NCBI RefSeq assembly: GCF_947499215.1 | Contig: NZ_CANMNI010000002.1 | Location: 124,001 to 188,000 of the forward strand | Origin: an uncultured Pontibacter sp. | GTDB lineage: Bacteria; Bacteroidota; Bacteroidia; Cytophagales; Hymenobacteraceae | DNA: 64,000 bases | Direction of reading: 5' to 3' | Shown: piece by piece, positions 55,871-64,000 of the stretch | How positions within the stretch are numbered: position 1 is the first letter of the stretch | Layout: every line of letters starts with the position of its first letter | The notes under the pieces: generated by a model | Databases searched by the model: none | What the model was told of the DNA's origin: nothing | Seen by the model: only the letters and a program-made list of their open reading frames with translations | Position numbers and translations under genes: made by a program

Positions 55871-55878
55871 TACTTTTG
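55871..55878 (+). promoter_or_regulatory. Candidate -7 box of cyclophilin gene (TACTTTTG)
   Basis: TACTTTTG fits TAnnTTTG, 38 bases before the ATG at 55916; no good -33. Confidence 0.45.
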
Positions 55879-55915
55879 TAGCTGACAATGTTTTACCATT
55901 CAAATAAATGAAATT

Positions 55916-56374
55916 ATGAAAACCGCAGAAATCCATACCGGCAAAGGAGTGATGAAAGTAGAGTTCTATGAGAAAGACGCTCCGAAGACGGTAGAAAATT
56001 TTATAAAGCTTGCCAAGGATGGCTTTTACGATGGCCTTACTTTCCACCGTGTTATTCCTGATTTTGTGATACAAGGCGGTTGCCCTAACTCACGCGAAGG
56101 CGCCAAAGGCGTGCCGGGCACAGGCGGACCGGGCTACAAGATCGACTGTGAGCTGACAGGCGAGAACCAGTTCCATGACCGTGGTGTGTTGAGCATGGCG
56201 CATGCCGGCCGTAACACGGGCGGCTCACAGTTCTTCATCGTGCACAGCCGCAAAAACACCGCCCACCTCGACCGCAACCATACCTGCTTCGGCAAAGTGG
56301 TGGAAGGCGTGGACGTGATCGACCAGATCCGTGCCAATGACAGGATCGAGAAGATCGTTGTGAACGAAGAATAG
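55916..56374 (+). CDS. Peptidyl-prolyl cis-trans isomerase (cyclophilin)
   Basis: 152-residue cytosolic cyclophilin: [15 protein letters not shown] with the catalytic Arg, [19 protein letters not shown] and [10 protein letters not shown]. No signal peptide, so the PpiB type. Single gene between its own -7 box and terminator. Confidence 0.96.
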   Translation: MKTAEIHTGKGVMKVEFYEKDAPKTVENFIKLAKDGFYDGLTFHRVIPDFVIQGGCPNSREGAKGVPGTGGPGYKIDCELTGENQFHDRGVLSMAHAGRNTGGSQFFIVHSRKNTAHLDRNHTCFGKVVEGVDVIDQIRANDRIEKIVVNEE

Positions 56375-56400
56375 TCTGCCAACCAAGGTATACCAAATAG

Positions 56401-56428
56401 AAAGGCCGCACGCGTTGCGGCCTTTTTT
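56401..56428 (+). terminator. Terminator after cyclophilin gene
   Basis: AAAGGCCGCA pairs with TGCGGCCTTT around CGCGT, then T-run. Confidence 0.9.
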
Positions 56429-56648
56429 GTTTTAAGCTGCCTCTATACCACCATCAAAAGATTAAATTTCCGAATTCAGATATTCCGGTCTATTCTTAAG
56501 GATTTATCCTTAATTTTACCTGACGCGGGCATACATTCTGGACTGGGTGGCAGCGCCATACCTAGTTCTTTTGCCCGGACTGCGCTAACACTGAACCTTA
56601 CAAAAACTACTGGCAGGCCATTGCAATCACCCTGTCGACAACCTGTTT

Positions 56649-57959
56649 ATGAAGAAATTAGCTCTACACTGGCAGATACTTATCGGTATGGCACTGGGCG
56701 TGGCTTGGGGTATTCTGGCCAGCAACTACGGTTTTATTGAGTTCACTGCTGACTGGATCAAGCCCTTCGGCACCATTTTCATCAACCTGCTCAAACTCAT
56801 TGCCGTGCCGCTGGTGCTGGTTTCCCTGATCACGGGTGTGGCTAGTCTGAGCGATGTCAGCAAGCTGTCCCGCATCGGCTCCAAAACGATCGGCCTGTAC
56901 CTCATGACCACCGTCGTCGCGGTCGTGCTGGGGCTCACCATCGTGAATGTGGTGGAGCCCGGCAAGGCCTTCTCGCCTGAAAAGCGGGAAGAGTTTAAAG
57001 CTCAGTATGCCGCCACCACCGACCAGCGCTCCTCCGCTGCAGCGGCTGTAGAGCAGCAGGGCCCTTTGCAGGCACTCGTCGACATCGTGCCTGACAACAT
57101 CTTTGGGGCCATGACCAACAATGCGAGTATGCTGCAGGTTATTTTCTTCGCCTTACTCTTCGGAATCGCCCTTATTATGATCCCCGCCGAGAAGGCAGCC
57201 TCCGTCAACGCTTTTTTTGATGGGGTTAACTTAGTTATTCTCAAGATGGTGGATATCATCATGATGGCCGCTCCCTACGGTGTGTTTGCCCTGTTAGCGG
57301 GACTTGTGGTGGAATTTGCGGGCGATGATCCGTCAGCCGCCGTGGAACTGTTACTGGTGTTGGGCTATTATGGTCTGGTGGTAATTCTGGGTCTGGCTAT
57401 TATGATGCTGGTGATATATCCGATACTGGTAGTCACCATCGGTAAGACAAGGTATATCGACTTTTTCAAAGGCATTTTCCCGGCGCAGATGCTAGCACTG
57501 TCAACTTCTTCAAGTGCTGCTACATTGCCGGTTACGATGGAGCGCTGCGAGGAAAGACTCGGCATTAACCGCGAGATCACCAGCTTTGTGCTGCCCTTGG
57601 GCGCCACCATCAACATGGACGGCACCAGCCTTTACCAAGCCGTGGCGGCTGTGTTTATCGCACAGGCTTTCGGTATGGACTTAGATTTGATGACGCAACT
57701 CGGCATTGTGATGACGGCCACACTCGCCTCCATTGGGTCGGCCGCCGTGCCGGGAGCCGGTGTGGTAATGCTCGTGATCGTGTTGCAGCAGGCTGGTATT
57801 CCGATTGAAGGTATAGCCCTGATTCTGGCCCCTGACCGCATTCTCGACATGCTCCGCACCACCGTGAACGTGACTGGCGATGCCACCGTGGCCATGGTCG
57901 TAGCGCGCACCGAAGGACAGCTGCACCCACCTGTGCTGGAGGATGTAGGCATCCACTAA
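56649..57959 (+). CDS. Dicarboxylate/amino acid:cation symporter (DAACS)
   Basis: 436 residues of the GltP/DctA family, about eight TM helices and two re-entrant loops. Motifs: STSSSAATLPVT (hairpin 1), GATINMDGTSLY (NMDG cation site), and the substrate segment with DRILDMLRTTVNVTGDA. It takes up glutamate, aspartate or C4-dicarboxylates with Na+ or H+; exact substrate unknown. Own transcript. Confidence 0.95.
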   Translation: MKKLALHWQILIGMALGVAWGILASNYGFIEFTADWIKPFGTIFINLLKLIAVPLVLVSLITGVASLSDVSKLSRIGSKTIGLYLMTTVVAVVLGLTIVNVVEPGKAFSPEKREEFKAQYAATTDQRSSAAAAVEQQGPLQALVDIVPDNIFGAMTNNASMLQVIFFALLFGIALIMIPAEKAASVNAFFDGVNLVILKMVDIIMMAAPYGVFALLAGLVVEFAGDDPSAAVELLLVLGYYGLVVILGLAIMMLVIYPILVVTIGKTRYIDFFKGIFPAQMLALSTSSSAATLPVTMERCEERLGINREITSFVLPLGATINMDGTSLYQAVAAVFIAQAFGMDLDLMTQLGIVMTATLASIGSAAVPGAGVVMLVIVLQQAGIPIEGIALILAPDRILDMLRTTVNVTGDATVAMVVARTEGQLHPPVLEDVGIH

Positions 57960-57995
57960 GGTTTTCCAGCTAACAAGAAAGACAATTACAGAAAC

Positions 57996-58027
57996 ACAAG
58001 ATCCTCACAGCAGGGTCTTGTTTGTTT
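57996..58027 (+). terminator. Terminator after DAACS gene
   Basis: ACAAGATCC pairs with GGGTCTTGT (one G-T pair) around TCACAGCA, then T-rich. Confidence 0.75.
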
Positions 58028-58153
58028 TTATGTATGTTAGTGCCTTGCAGCGGTATACCCGTTCCGTTTTCCATGTTTAAATTTATACTGGCAGCCGCCT
58101 AACCCTACAGCGGCGCATCAGGTATTATACAGGGCATACCAACAGGCTACGAT

Positions 58154-58888
58154 ATGAAGCAAAAGGACATGCGCTTATTCCAACTGTATCCCCTCGGCGA
58201 TGCAGCTGTCACGGTGCAGTTCGGCGATAGCATCGACGAAGACACCCATGCCAAGGTGCGCACTTTTAGTGCTTATCTGGAGCGCCATCCTTTTCCGGGC
58301 CTTGTGGAGCAGGTGCCCGCCTTTTCGACCGTTACCATTTACTACGACCCTTGGGTGCTGAGCGAGCAGGGACTTTACAACCCCTATACCCGTGTAACCG
58401 AGCAGTTACAAAACATGCTTAAACTGGCTAAGAAAAGTCAGAAAACCGCCAGCCCGCGTGTGGTCGAGATACCAGTCTGCTACAACGGCTCTTTTGGTCC
58501 TGATCTGGAGTATGTGGCCCGACACACGAAACTGACACCGCAGGAAGTGATCGCGAGCCACAGCCGCGGCAAATACCTTGTCTACATGATCGGGTTTGCG
58601 CCGGGCTTCCCCTACTTGGGCGGCATGAGCAAAAAATTGGCGACACCCCGCAAGCAGCACCCCAGAGCCAACATACCTGCCGGTACGGTAGGTATAGCCG
58701 GCAACCAGACCGGCATTTACCCCATCGAGACACCCGGTGGCTGGCAACTGATCGGCCGCACCCCCCTTCGACTTTTTGATCCGGACCGTGAACAACCCAG
58801 TTTGCTGCAGGCCGGTGACTTGGTGAAGTTTGTCCCGATCAGTGAAGAAGAGTTCTGGCAAAGAAAGGAGAAAGCGCATGGGGCTTGA
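58154..58888 (+). CDS. pxpB: 5-oxoprolinase subunit B
   Basis: 244 residues of the KipI/allophanate hydrolase subunit 1 family: LYPLGDAAVTVQFGD, then IPVCYNGSFGPDLEYV, MIGFAPGFPYLGGM and PAGTVGIAGNQTGIYP. With PxpC and PxpA it splits 5-oxoproline to glutamate with ATP. First of a four-gene operon; its end overlaps pxpC by 11 bases. Confidence 0.95.
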   Translation: MKQKDMRLFQLYPLGDAAVTVQFGDSIDEDTHAKVRTFSAYLERHPFPGLVEQVPAFSTVTIYYDPWVLSEQGLYNPYTRVTEQLQNMLKLAKKSQKTASPRVVEIPVCYNGSFGPDLEYVARHTKLTPQEVIASHSRGKYLVYMIGFAPGFPYLGGMSKKLATPRKQHPRANIPAGTVGIAGNQTGIYPIETPGGWQLIGRTPLRLFDPDREQPSLLQAGDLVKFVPISEEEFWQRKEKAHGA

Positions 58889-59852
58889 GATACTGAAACC
58901 GGGCCTCCTGACCACCATTCAGGACACCGGCCGGCATGGCTTCCAGAAAGAAGGCATCATCGTGAGTGGTGCCATGGATACCTTTGCCCTGCGTGTGGCG
59001 AACCTGCTTGTCGGCAATGCGCCGCACGAAGCGGCACTGGAGATCACGCTTACCGGCCCGAGCATCCGCTTTACACAGGACCAACTGATAGCCCTGTCCG
59101 GCGCCGACCTCTCCCCCACCATCAATGGGGAAAGCGTAGCCATGTGGCGACCCGTGCACGTCAAAAAAGATAGCATCCTTGAATTTAAAGCCCCTAAAGC
59201 AGGCTGTCGCAGCTATCTGGCGGTGGCCGGCGGACTTGACTTGCCGCAGGTGATGGGCAGTTACGCCACCTTCCTGCGGGCATTTATAGGAGGCTTCCAA
59301 GGCCGGGCGCTGCAAGCAGGCGATTTTATACCTTGCCGCACCTGTGATGAACAAGGTATAGCGCAAAGCTTTAGCTCTTCGAACTGGACACCCGATCCGC
59401 AGCTATACCCGAACTATCAGCCTAACCCCTGCATCCGAGCCATCAAAGGGCCGGAATTCGAACTTTTCTCTGAAACGAGCAGCACTCAGATCTGGTCAGA
59501 GCGCTTTCAGGTTTCGATGCAGTCAGACCGCATGGGTTACTGTCTGCAGGGCGTTTCGCTATACCTTGAGGAGCCAACCGAACTCATATCCAGTGCGGTG
59601 ACCTTTGGCACGGTGCAGGTGCCGCCGGAGGGCAAGCCGATTATCCTGATGGCGGACCACCAGACCACGGGCGGCTATCCACGCATCCTGCAGGTGATTT
59701 CCGCCGATTTGCCTATATTAGCACAGGTCGTGCCCGGCCAGACTATCTCTTTTGAGGAAGTAACGCTGGAAGAAGCCCAGCAGCTTTACATCCGGCAGGA
59801 GCAGCATCTGGTACAACTGGCACGGGCTGTACATCTAAAGAAAAATGCATGA
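58878..59852 (+). CDS. pxpC: 5-oxoprolinase subunit C
   Basis: 324 residues of the KipA/biotin-dependent carboxyltransferase-like family: [22 protein letters not shown] and the end [20 protein letters not shown] core ([19 protein letters not shown]). ATG at 58878 is chosen because AAAGGAG precedes it; an earlier in-frame GTG would lie deep in pxpB. Overlaps pxpB by 11 and pxpA by 4 bases. Confidence 0.94.
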   Translation: MGLEILKPGLLTTIQDTGRHGFQKEGIIVSGAMDTFALRVANLLVGNAPHEAALEITLTGPSIRFTQDQLIALSGADLSPTINGESVAMWRPVHVKKDSILEFKAPKAGCRSYLAVAGGLDLPQVMGSYATFLRAFIGGFQGRALQAGDFIPCRTCDEQGIAQSFSSSNWTPDPQLYPNYQPNPCIRAIKGPEFELFSETSSTQIWSERFQVSMQSDRMGYCLQGVSLYLEEPTELISSAVTFGTVQVPPEGKPIILMADHQTTGGYPRILQVISADLPILAQVVPGQTISFEEVTLEEAQQLYIRQEQHLVQLARAVHLKKNA

Positions 59853-60628
59853 GCACACCTTTTTCGGTAGACCTGAACTGCGACTTGGGCGAAAGCTTTG
59901 GCGCCTATCGCATGGGCAACGACGAGCAGCTTCTTCCTTATGTCACTTCGGCCAACATTGCCTGCGGCTTCCATGCCGGCGACCCCTCTGTGATGCGCAA
60001 AACCGTGCAGCTCTGCCTGCAGCACAATGTGGCCATCGGGGCGCACCCCGGACTGCCCGATCTGGTAGGCTTTGGCCGCCGCGAAATGGCTGTCACACCA
60101 GAAGAAGTTTACGACATGACAGTATACCAGATAGGGGCGCTGCAGGCCTTTGCACAGGCCGAAGGCGGCACACTGCACCACGTGAAACCGCATGGGGCTC
60201 TCTATAACATGGCGGCTACTAACATCAACTTGGCAGAGGCCATCGCCGAGGCGATCTACAAAGTAAAACCAGAGGCTATTTTGTATGGCCTAGCCGGAAG
60301 CGAACTGATGAAGGCAGGTATACGGCTGGGCTTGCAAACAGCCAACGAGGTATTTGCGGATCGCACCTATCAACAAAACGGCACCCTCACCTCCCGCAAA
60401 TTACCCAATGCGCTGATAATAGACCATGAAGCGGCTGTGCAGCAAGTCATCCGGATGATAAAAGAAGGAAAAGTCAGGTCACTGCAGGGGCAGGACGTGG
60501 GCATACAGGCCGACACTGTTTGCATACATGGCGACGGACTGCATGCCTTGGAATTTGCCAGCCATATCCGGGCGGCGCTCCGAATCGAGGGTATAGCTGT
60601 TGCTGCTAAAGAAACACCCCGCGGATGA
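59849..60628 (+). CDS. pxpA: 5-oxoprolinase subunit A
   Basis: 259 residues of the LamB/YcsF family: [68 protein letters not shown]. It completes the prokaryotic 5-oxoprolinase. ATGA overlaps on both sides (with pxpC and the transporter) show tight coupling. Confidence 0.96.
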   Translation: MSTPFSVDLNCDLGESFGAYRMGNDEQLLPYVTSANIACGFHAGDPSVMRKTVQLCLQHNVAIGAHPGLPDLVGFGRREMAVTPEEVYDMTVYQIGALQAFAQAEGGTLHHVKPHGALYNMAATNINLAEAIAEAIYKVKPEAILYGLAGSELMKAGIRLGLQTANEVFADRTYQQNGTLTSRKLPNALIIDHEAAVQQVIRMIKEGKVRSLQGQDVGIQADTVCIHGDGLHALEFASHIRAALRIEGIAVAAKETPRG

Positions 60629-61815
60629 AGCAAACAAGAAATTGGAGTGTGCTCTTAGGGGCCGCTTTTCTCATGGCCACCTCCGCAGTCGGTCCCGGCT
60701 TCCTCACCCAGACCACCGTCTTCACACAATCGCTTGCCGCCAGCTTCGGCTTTGTCATTCTGGCCTCCATCATCCTCGATATTGGCGTGCAGTTGAATGT
60801 ATGGCGCGTTATTGCCGTGTCGGAGAAGCGGGCGCAGGACATTGCCAATATGCTCCTACCCGGGCTGGGGCTGTTTATCGCGGTGCTCATTGTGCTCGGC
60901 GGTTTTGCCTTCAACATCGGCAACGTGGGCGGCGCCGGACTGGGTTTTAATGTGCTGTTTGGCATCTCACCGGAGCTGGGTGCTATCATCGCCGCCGCCA
61001 TCGCCATCGGTATCTTCTTAGTGCGCGAAGCCAAAAAGGTGATGGACCGCTTCGCCCAGATCATGGGCCTGCTCATGATTCTGCTCATCGTATACGTGGC
61101 CATCACCTCCGCTCCGCCTGTGGGTGAGGCGGTGGTCAAGACTTTTATACCTGATCAGATCGACCTAATTGCCATTATCACGCTCGTAGGTGGCACGGTG
61201 GGCGGCTACATTACCTTTGCAGGCGGCCACCGTTTGCTTGATGCTGGTGTGAAGGGTGAGGCAGCTTTACCGGAGGTGAATACCAGCGCAGTGTCAGGTA
61301 TAACTGTAGCTTCGATTATCCGCATCTTTCTTTTCTTGGCTGCTTTGGGCGTGGTGAGCAAAGGTTTGGTGCTGGACGAGAGCAACCCGCCGGCCTCTGT
61401 TTTTCAATTGGCAGCCGGAGATATCGGTTATAAGCTCTTTGGTATTGTGATGGTGTCAGCGGCTATTACATCCGTTATCGGCTCGGCCTATACCTCGGTT
61501 TCCTTTATCAAGTCCTTCCACAAAAGCATCGAACGGAATGAGAACTGGATGATCATCGGTTTTATCGTCATTTCTACCGCCATCTTCGTGACCATCGGCC
61601 GTCCGGTGCACCTGCTTATCCTTGCCGGTGCCCTCAACGGACTCATCCTACCGATCACCCTCGGCACGATCCTGTGGGCCGCTCACAAAACCAAGGTTGT
61701 TGGCAGGTATAAGCACCCGCTGTGGCTGACGGTTTTCGGGGTGCTCGTGGTTTTGGTGATGGCTTGGATGGGTGGCTATACCTTGATCAAACAGCTACCA
61801 GCTTTGTTTGGATAG
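60625..61815 (+). CDS. NRAMP-like transporter of the pxp operon (YcsG type)
   Basis: 396 residues, about eleven TM segments, NRAMP superfamily. The TM1 motif that in metal carriers is DPGN reads GPGFLTQTT here, and the TM6 MPH is replaced by GGHRLL, so the metal ligands are missing. In Bacillus ycsG, a homolog, sits beside ycsF (pxpA). Coupling to pxpA (ATGA overlap) suggests import of 5-oxoproline or a related acid rather than metal (inference). Confidence 0.85.
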   Translation: MKQTRNWSVLLGAAFLMATSAVGPGFLTQTTVFTQSLAASFGFVILASIILDIGVQLNVWRVIAVSEKRAQDIANMLLPGLGLFIAVLIVLGGFAFNIGNVGGAGLGFNVLFGISPELGAIIAAAIAIGIFLVREAKKVMDRFAQIMGLLMILLIVYVAITSAPPVGEAVVKTFIPDQIDLIAIITLVGGTVGGYITFAGGHRLLDAGVKGEAALPEVNTSAVSGITVASIIRIFLFLAALGVVSKGLVLDESNPPASVFQLAAGDIGYKLFGIVMVSAAITSVIGSAYTSVSFIKSFHKSIERNENWMIIGFIVISTAIFVTIGRPVHLLILAGALNGLILPITLGTILWAAHKTKVVGRYKHPLWLTVFGVLVVLVMAWMGGYTLIKQLPALFG

Positions 61816-61909
61816 GCTCAAGTGTTTACAAGAAGCTATACCCTATTTGACAAACATGTATTTATATTTTACTATATTGGAGTAAGTTTTCTCACCTTAA
61901 ACTTACACA

Positions 61910-62740
61910 ATGCATCCTACCTCCTCTTCTAAACCCGCCCTTGCCGGCATCTGGGGCTTCTTTGCTTTAAGTTTTATCTTCTCTTGGTTGGTCTGGGGCA
62001 CCATCTTGGCTTTGCCGATTCCTGACGACCTGCTACTGCCTATTATCATTCTTGGTGCCTTCGGGCCTTCCTTCGCAGCAATTTACTTAGTGCATCGCTA
62101 CGGCCATGCAGCGGAGAAGCGTGACTTCTGGAGCAGGGTATTCAGTTTCAAACGGATTGGCTGGTTATGGTACTTGGTTATTCTGCTTATTTTCCCGGCT
62201 ATCTACTTTTTGGGCTATTTCATCTATTCCTTCTTCGGTGGCGTGCAACCACCAATAGCAGGTCTGTTCAGCGGCCTCGATACGCCATCGGCTATACTTA
62301 CATTCGCACTGATCATGCTATTCGCTGGTCCTGTTTCTGAGGAATTAGGCTGGCGCGGTTACGTACTGGACCCACTGCAGGAAAAGTACGGTGCTATAAA
62401 AGGCAGCCTGATACTCGGTCTTTTCTGGATAGGCTGGCACCTGCCGCTATTCTTTATCGAAGGTACCTCGCAGCACGCCAAAGGCTTCGGTATACCTTTC
62501 TGGTCTTGGTCTTTCCAGTTGATCATGCTTTCTTTCGTCTTCACTTGGGTATACAACCACACCAACCGAAGCATACTCGGCGCCATCCTACTGCACCTCA
62601 TGGCCAATATGGCTTATCCGACAAACTTGGACCCAACTGGTGAGGCGATCTTTACCGTGCTGCGGTTATTGATCGTGTTGGCGATTGTATATGCTTGGAA
62701 ACGGAAGGGAGTGGTGCGGGATGAGCTGGTGATGGTGTAG
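61910..62740 (+). CDS. CPBP-family intramembrane metalloprotease
   Basis: 276 residues, about seven TM segments, CAAX-protease/bacteriocin-processing family: GPVSEELGWRGYVLDPL (motif EExxxR, about 142-158), then FWIGWHLPLF and AILLHLMANM (metal histidines). Substrates unknown. Single gene. Confidence 0.92.
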   Translation: MHPTSSSKPALAGIWGFFALSFIFSWLVWGTILALPIPDDLLLPIIILGAFGPSFAAIYLVHRYGHAAEKRDFWSRVFSFKRIGWLWYLVILLIFPAIYFLGYFIYSFFGGVQPPIAGLFSGLDTPSAILTFALIMLFAGPVSEELGWRGYVLDPLQEKYGAIKGSLILGLFWIGWHLPLFFIEGTSQHAKGFGIPFWSWSFQLIMLSFVFTWVYNHTNRSILGAILLHLMANMAYPTNLDPTGEAIFTVLRLLIVLAIVYAWKRKGVVRDELVMV

Positions 62741-62781
62741 GGATTGGGTTTCAGAGAATTTGGTATATTGTTACCATATAT

Positions 62782-62830
62782 ATTGCAGATAGTGGGAGTA
62801 GGCATTCCTGCTATACACTAGTTGGCGTCA
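62782..62830. repeat. Cassette-like upstream flank (copy 2)
   Basis: ATATTGCAGATAGTGGGAGTAGG and CCTGCTA match 24778-24814; AGTAGG and CCTGCT can pair, with changes that keep pairing against copy 1. Confidence 0.5.
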
Positions 62831-62840
62831 ATAGATAATT

Positions 62841-63392
62841 ATGAAGAAGGTCTTACATGTGATATTATTTTCAATTCTATTCTCTTGTAATGGAGCAGAA
62901 GAAAAAGCACATGTAGAGGCACAAGAGCAATCGATAAAGCACTTTGACAATTTCATCTTCTCAATAGAACCGGGCTGGAGCACAGAGAATGGCAGGGACG
63001 TGGAAATAAATAAAGGCGGCACTGCCTATCTTCGTTTGAGAGACAACTGGATAGTTAAGGAAAACTATAAAGTAAATCTGGACCTGCAGAGCCTAAGAAA
63101 AATTGCTGCACTTATTGACTCTATGAATATTGAATCATTAGATTCTTTGTACCAAGAGTATGAAGACGGAGCCTATTATTCAATGCGCTTAACAAATAAT
63201 AGCAGAGAAGTGAGGACTAAAGGCATGAACTATCCCAGCGAAGTTCAGAAAATGATTCTGGAAGTGGTCCAGATTGTAGAAGGGCAGCCATGGGTCAAAA
63301 CTTCTAACAAACGCTTCGTAACAACTAAAGATGTCTTAAAGCCGCTCCCTCCAGGGCATATGGAGGCACAAGTTGACTTGAATAGCTTGTAA
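62841..63392 (+). CDS. Unrecognised small lipoprotein (AT-rich)
   Basis: 183 residues with a lipoprotein signal (VILFSILFSC, cysteine about 14). The mature part has no recognised motif (NKGGTAYLRLRDNWIVKENY, YPSEVQKMILEVVQIVEGQP). AT-rich, no AGGTATA word, flanked by cassette-like repeats: likely acquired. Confidence 0.62.
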   Translation: MKKVLHVILFSILFSCNGAEEKAHVEAQEQSIKHFDNFIFSIEPGWSTENGRDVEINKGGTAYLRLRDNWIVKENYKVNLDLQSLRKIAALIDSMNIESLDSLYQEYEDGAYYSMRLTNNSREVRTKGMNYPSEVQKMILEVVQIVEGQPWVKTSNKRFVTTKDVLKPLPPGHMEAQVDLNSL

Positions 63393-63404
63393 TGAAGAAT
63401 TGGT

Positions 63405-63485
63405 AAAACTAATAACGCCAACACAGCACATGAATTAAGCTTCGGCTACGCCTTGCTCACCTCATGTACGAGACCGTTAGTTTCA
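63405..63485. repeat. Cassette-like downstream flank (copy 2)
   Basis: AAACTAATAACG at the left and CGTTAGTTT at the right are inverted copies with a 2-base bulge; CATGA (63429-63433) and TCATG (63462-63466) pair inside, with AAGCTTCGGCTACGCCTT at the tip. It resembles 25795-25862 in order and sequence and has the layout of an attC-like folded site. Confidence 0.5.
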
Positions 63486-63505
63486 AATTTAGTTATGGAA
63501 AAGAA

Positions 63506-64000
63506 ATGAGATTAAAAATATATTTAGCAGCGAGCGCGGTTTTTTTAATTGCAACTGCTTGTCAAGTAACAAAAGACCATGAAAGACTTGTACAACTAGC
63601 TTTTGATGACCAAAAAGACAGAAAGGAAAATAGCTCCAAGACTTCTGTCAACGATTACTCGAGGACAGAAGAAGTATACCAAATATTGTCACAAGAAGAG
63701 CTGAAAACTTCCAATGACTTTTACAATGCAGCTCTTGTTCTTCAGCATGGCGGTAAATCTGAAGATTTTAAACAGGCAAACTCACTTGCAAAGAAAGCAG
63801 TGGAGTTAAATCCAAATAACGCTGATGCTAAAGCCTTGGTTGCTATGTCACAGGACAGATACTTGGAAAGCAACAACAAACCACAGTGGTATGGTACTCA
63901 ACTAATTGAGCTTGGAGATAAGGAATACCTCCACCCGATTGATACAACAATCATAACAGAACAGGATAGGAAGGATCTGTGTGTACAGAGCCTAAGTCAG
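63506..64000 (+). CDS. Lipoprotein with TPR-like start (cut by window edge)
   Basis: 165 residues visible, open to the right edge. Lipoprotein signal (FLIATAC, cysteine about 19), then FYNAALVLQHGG and ANSLAKKAVELNPNNADAKAL (TPR-like), and YLESNNKPQWYGTQL followed by TIITEQDRKDLCVQSL. The last segments resemble Bacteroidota proteins with the DUF6624 pattern (YGTQ...D...R), a tentative match. AT-rich; start ATG at 63506. Confidence 0.65.
   Translation, partial: MRLKIYLAASAVFLIATACQVTKDHERLVQLAFDDQKDRKENSSKTSVNDYSRTEEVYQILSQEELKTSNDFYNAALVLQHGGKSEDFKQANSLAKKAVELNPNNADAKALVAMSQDRYLESNNKPQWYGTQLIELGDKEYLHPIDTTIITEQDRKDLCVQSLSQ

Overview
This 64 kb window looks like chromosomal DNA of an aerobic Bacteroidota of the Cytophagales, closest in feel to Hymenobacteraceae (Pontibacter-like); the genus is an inference. 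Evidence: type IX secretion genes (porT overlapping the menaquinone methyltransferase gene, and a PorE-like TPR/propeller/CRD/OmpA protein), promoters with the Bacteroidota -7 box TAnnTTTG rather than TATAAT, few Shine-Dalgarno sequences, a short ATP synthase epsilon subunit, many small lipoproteins, and DUF5606- and DUF4349-like proteins.

Layout. 1-9.2 kb: the start of a transsulfuration enzyme, a PaaE-like reductase, a block of accessory genes (a MACPF lipoprotein, a beta-barrel, a DUF2071 protein, a membrane protein), an ECF sigma factor with a putative membrane partner, then atpC-atpD. 9.4-24.7 kb: mostly housekeeping genes (S9 peptidase, prs, rplY, pth, MFS transporter, metG, msrB, typA), tRNA-Gln, and a decayed purL 3' end. 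24.8-26.7 kb: AT-rich small genes with cassette-like flanks. 26.8-33.2 kb: S41 protease plus DUF4349 lipoprotein, then two tandem kinase-like lipoproteins, the second frameshifted. 33.2-49.4 kb: SDR, porT-ubiE, porE, engB, fbp, lysC, crotonase, a PerR-type regulator with peroxiredoxin, a DsbA/HxlR pair, crcB and others. 49.4-51.4 kb: an antitoxin with a toxin gene carrying an amber codon, and an LRR membrane protein. 51.7-62.7 kb: waaA-rsgA, SDR, fasciclin, cyclophilin, a DAACS symporter, the pxpBCA 5-oxoprolinase operon ending in an NRAMP-like transporter, and a CPBP protease. 62.8-64 kb: two AT-rich lipoproteins, the second cut by the window edge.

The most notable signals are not ordinary genes. 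(1) The 7-mer AGGTATA/TATACCT occurs about 80 times by eye against about 8 expected, in both orientations, in genes and spacers, but is missing from the AT-rich accessory tracts. (2) Two genes, the PaaE-like reductase and atpC, each have a decayed second copy of their own 3' end further downstream in the same orientation, with accessory genes between; a purL 3'-end remnant lies elsewhere. Together these suggest additive DNA insertion at gene 3' ends. (3) A 255-bp element of three nested inverted repeats follows the crotonase gene. (4) Similar structured flanks surround isolated AT-rich genes at 24.8 and 62.8 kb.
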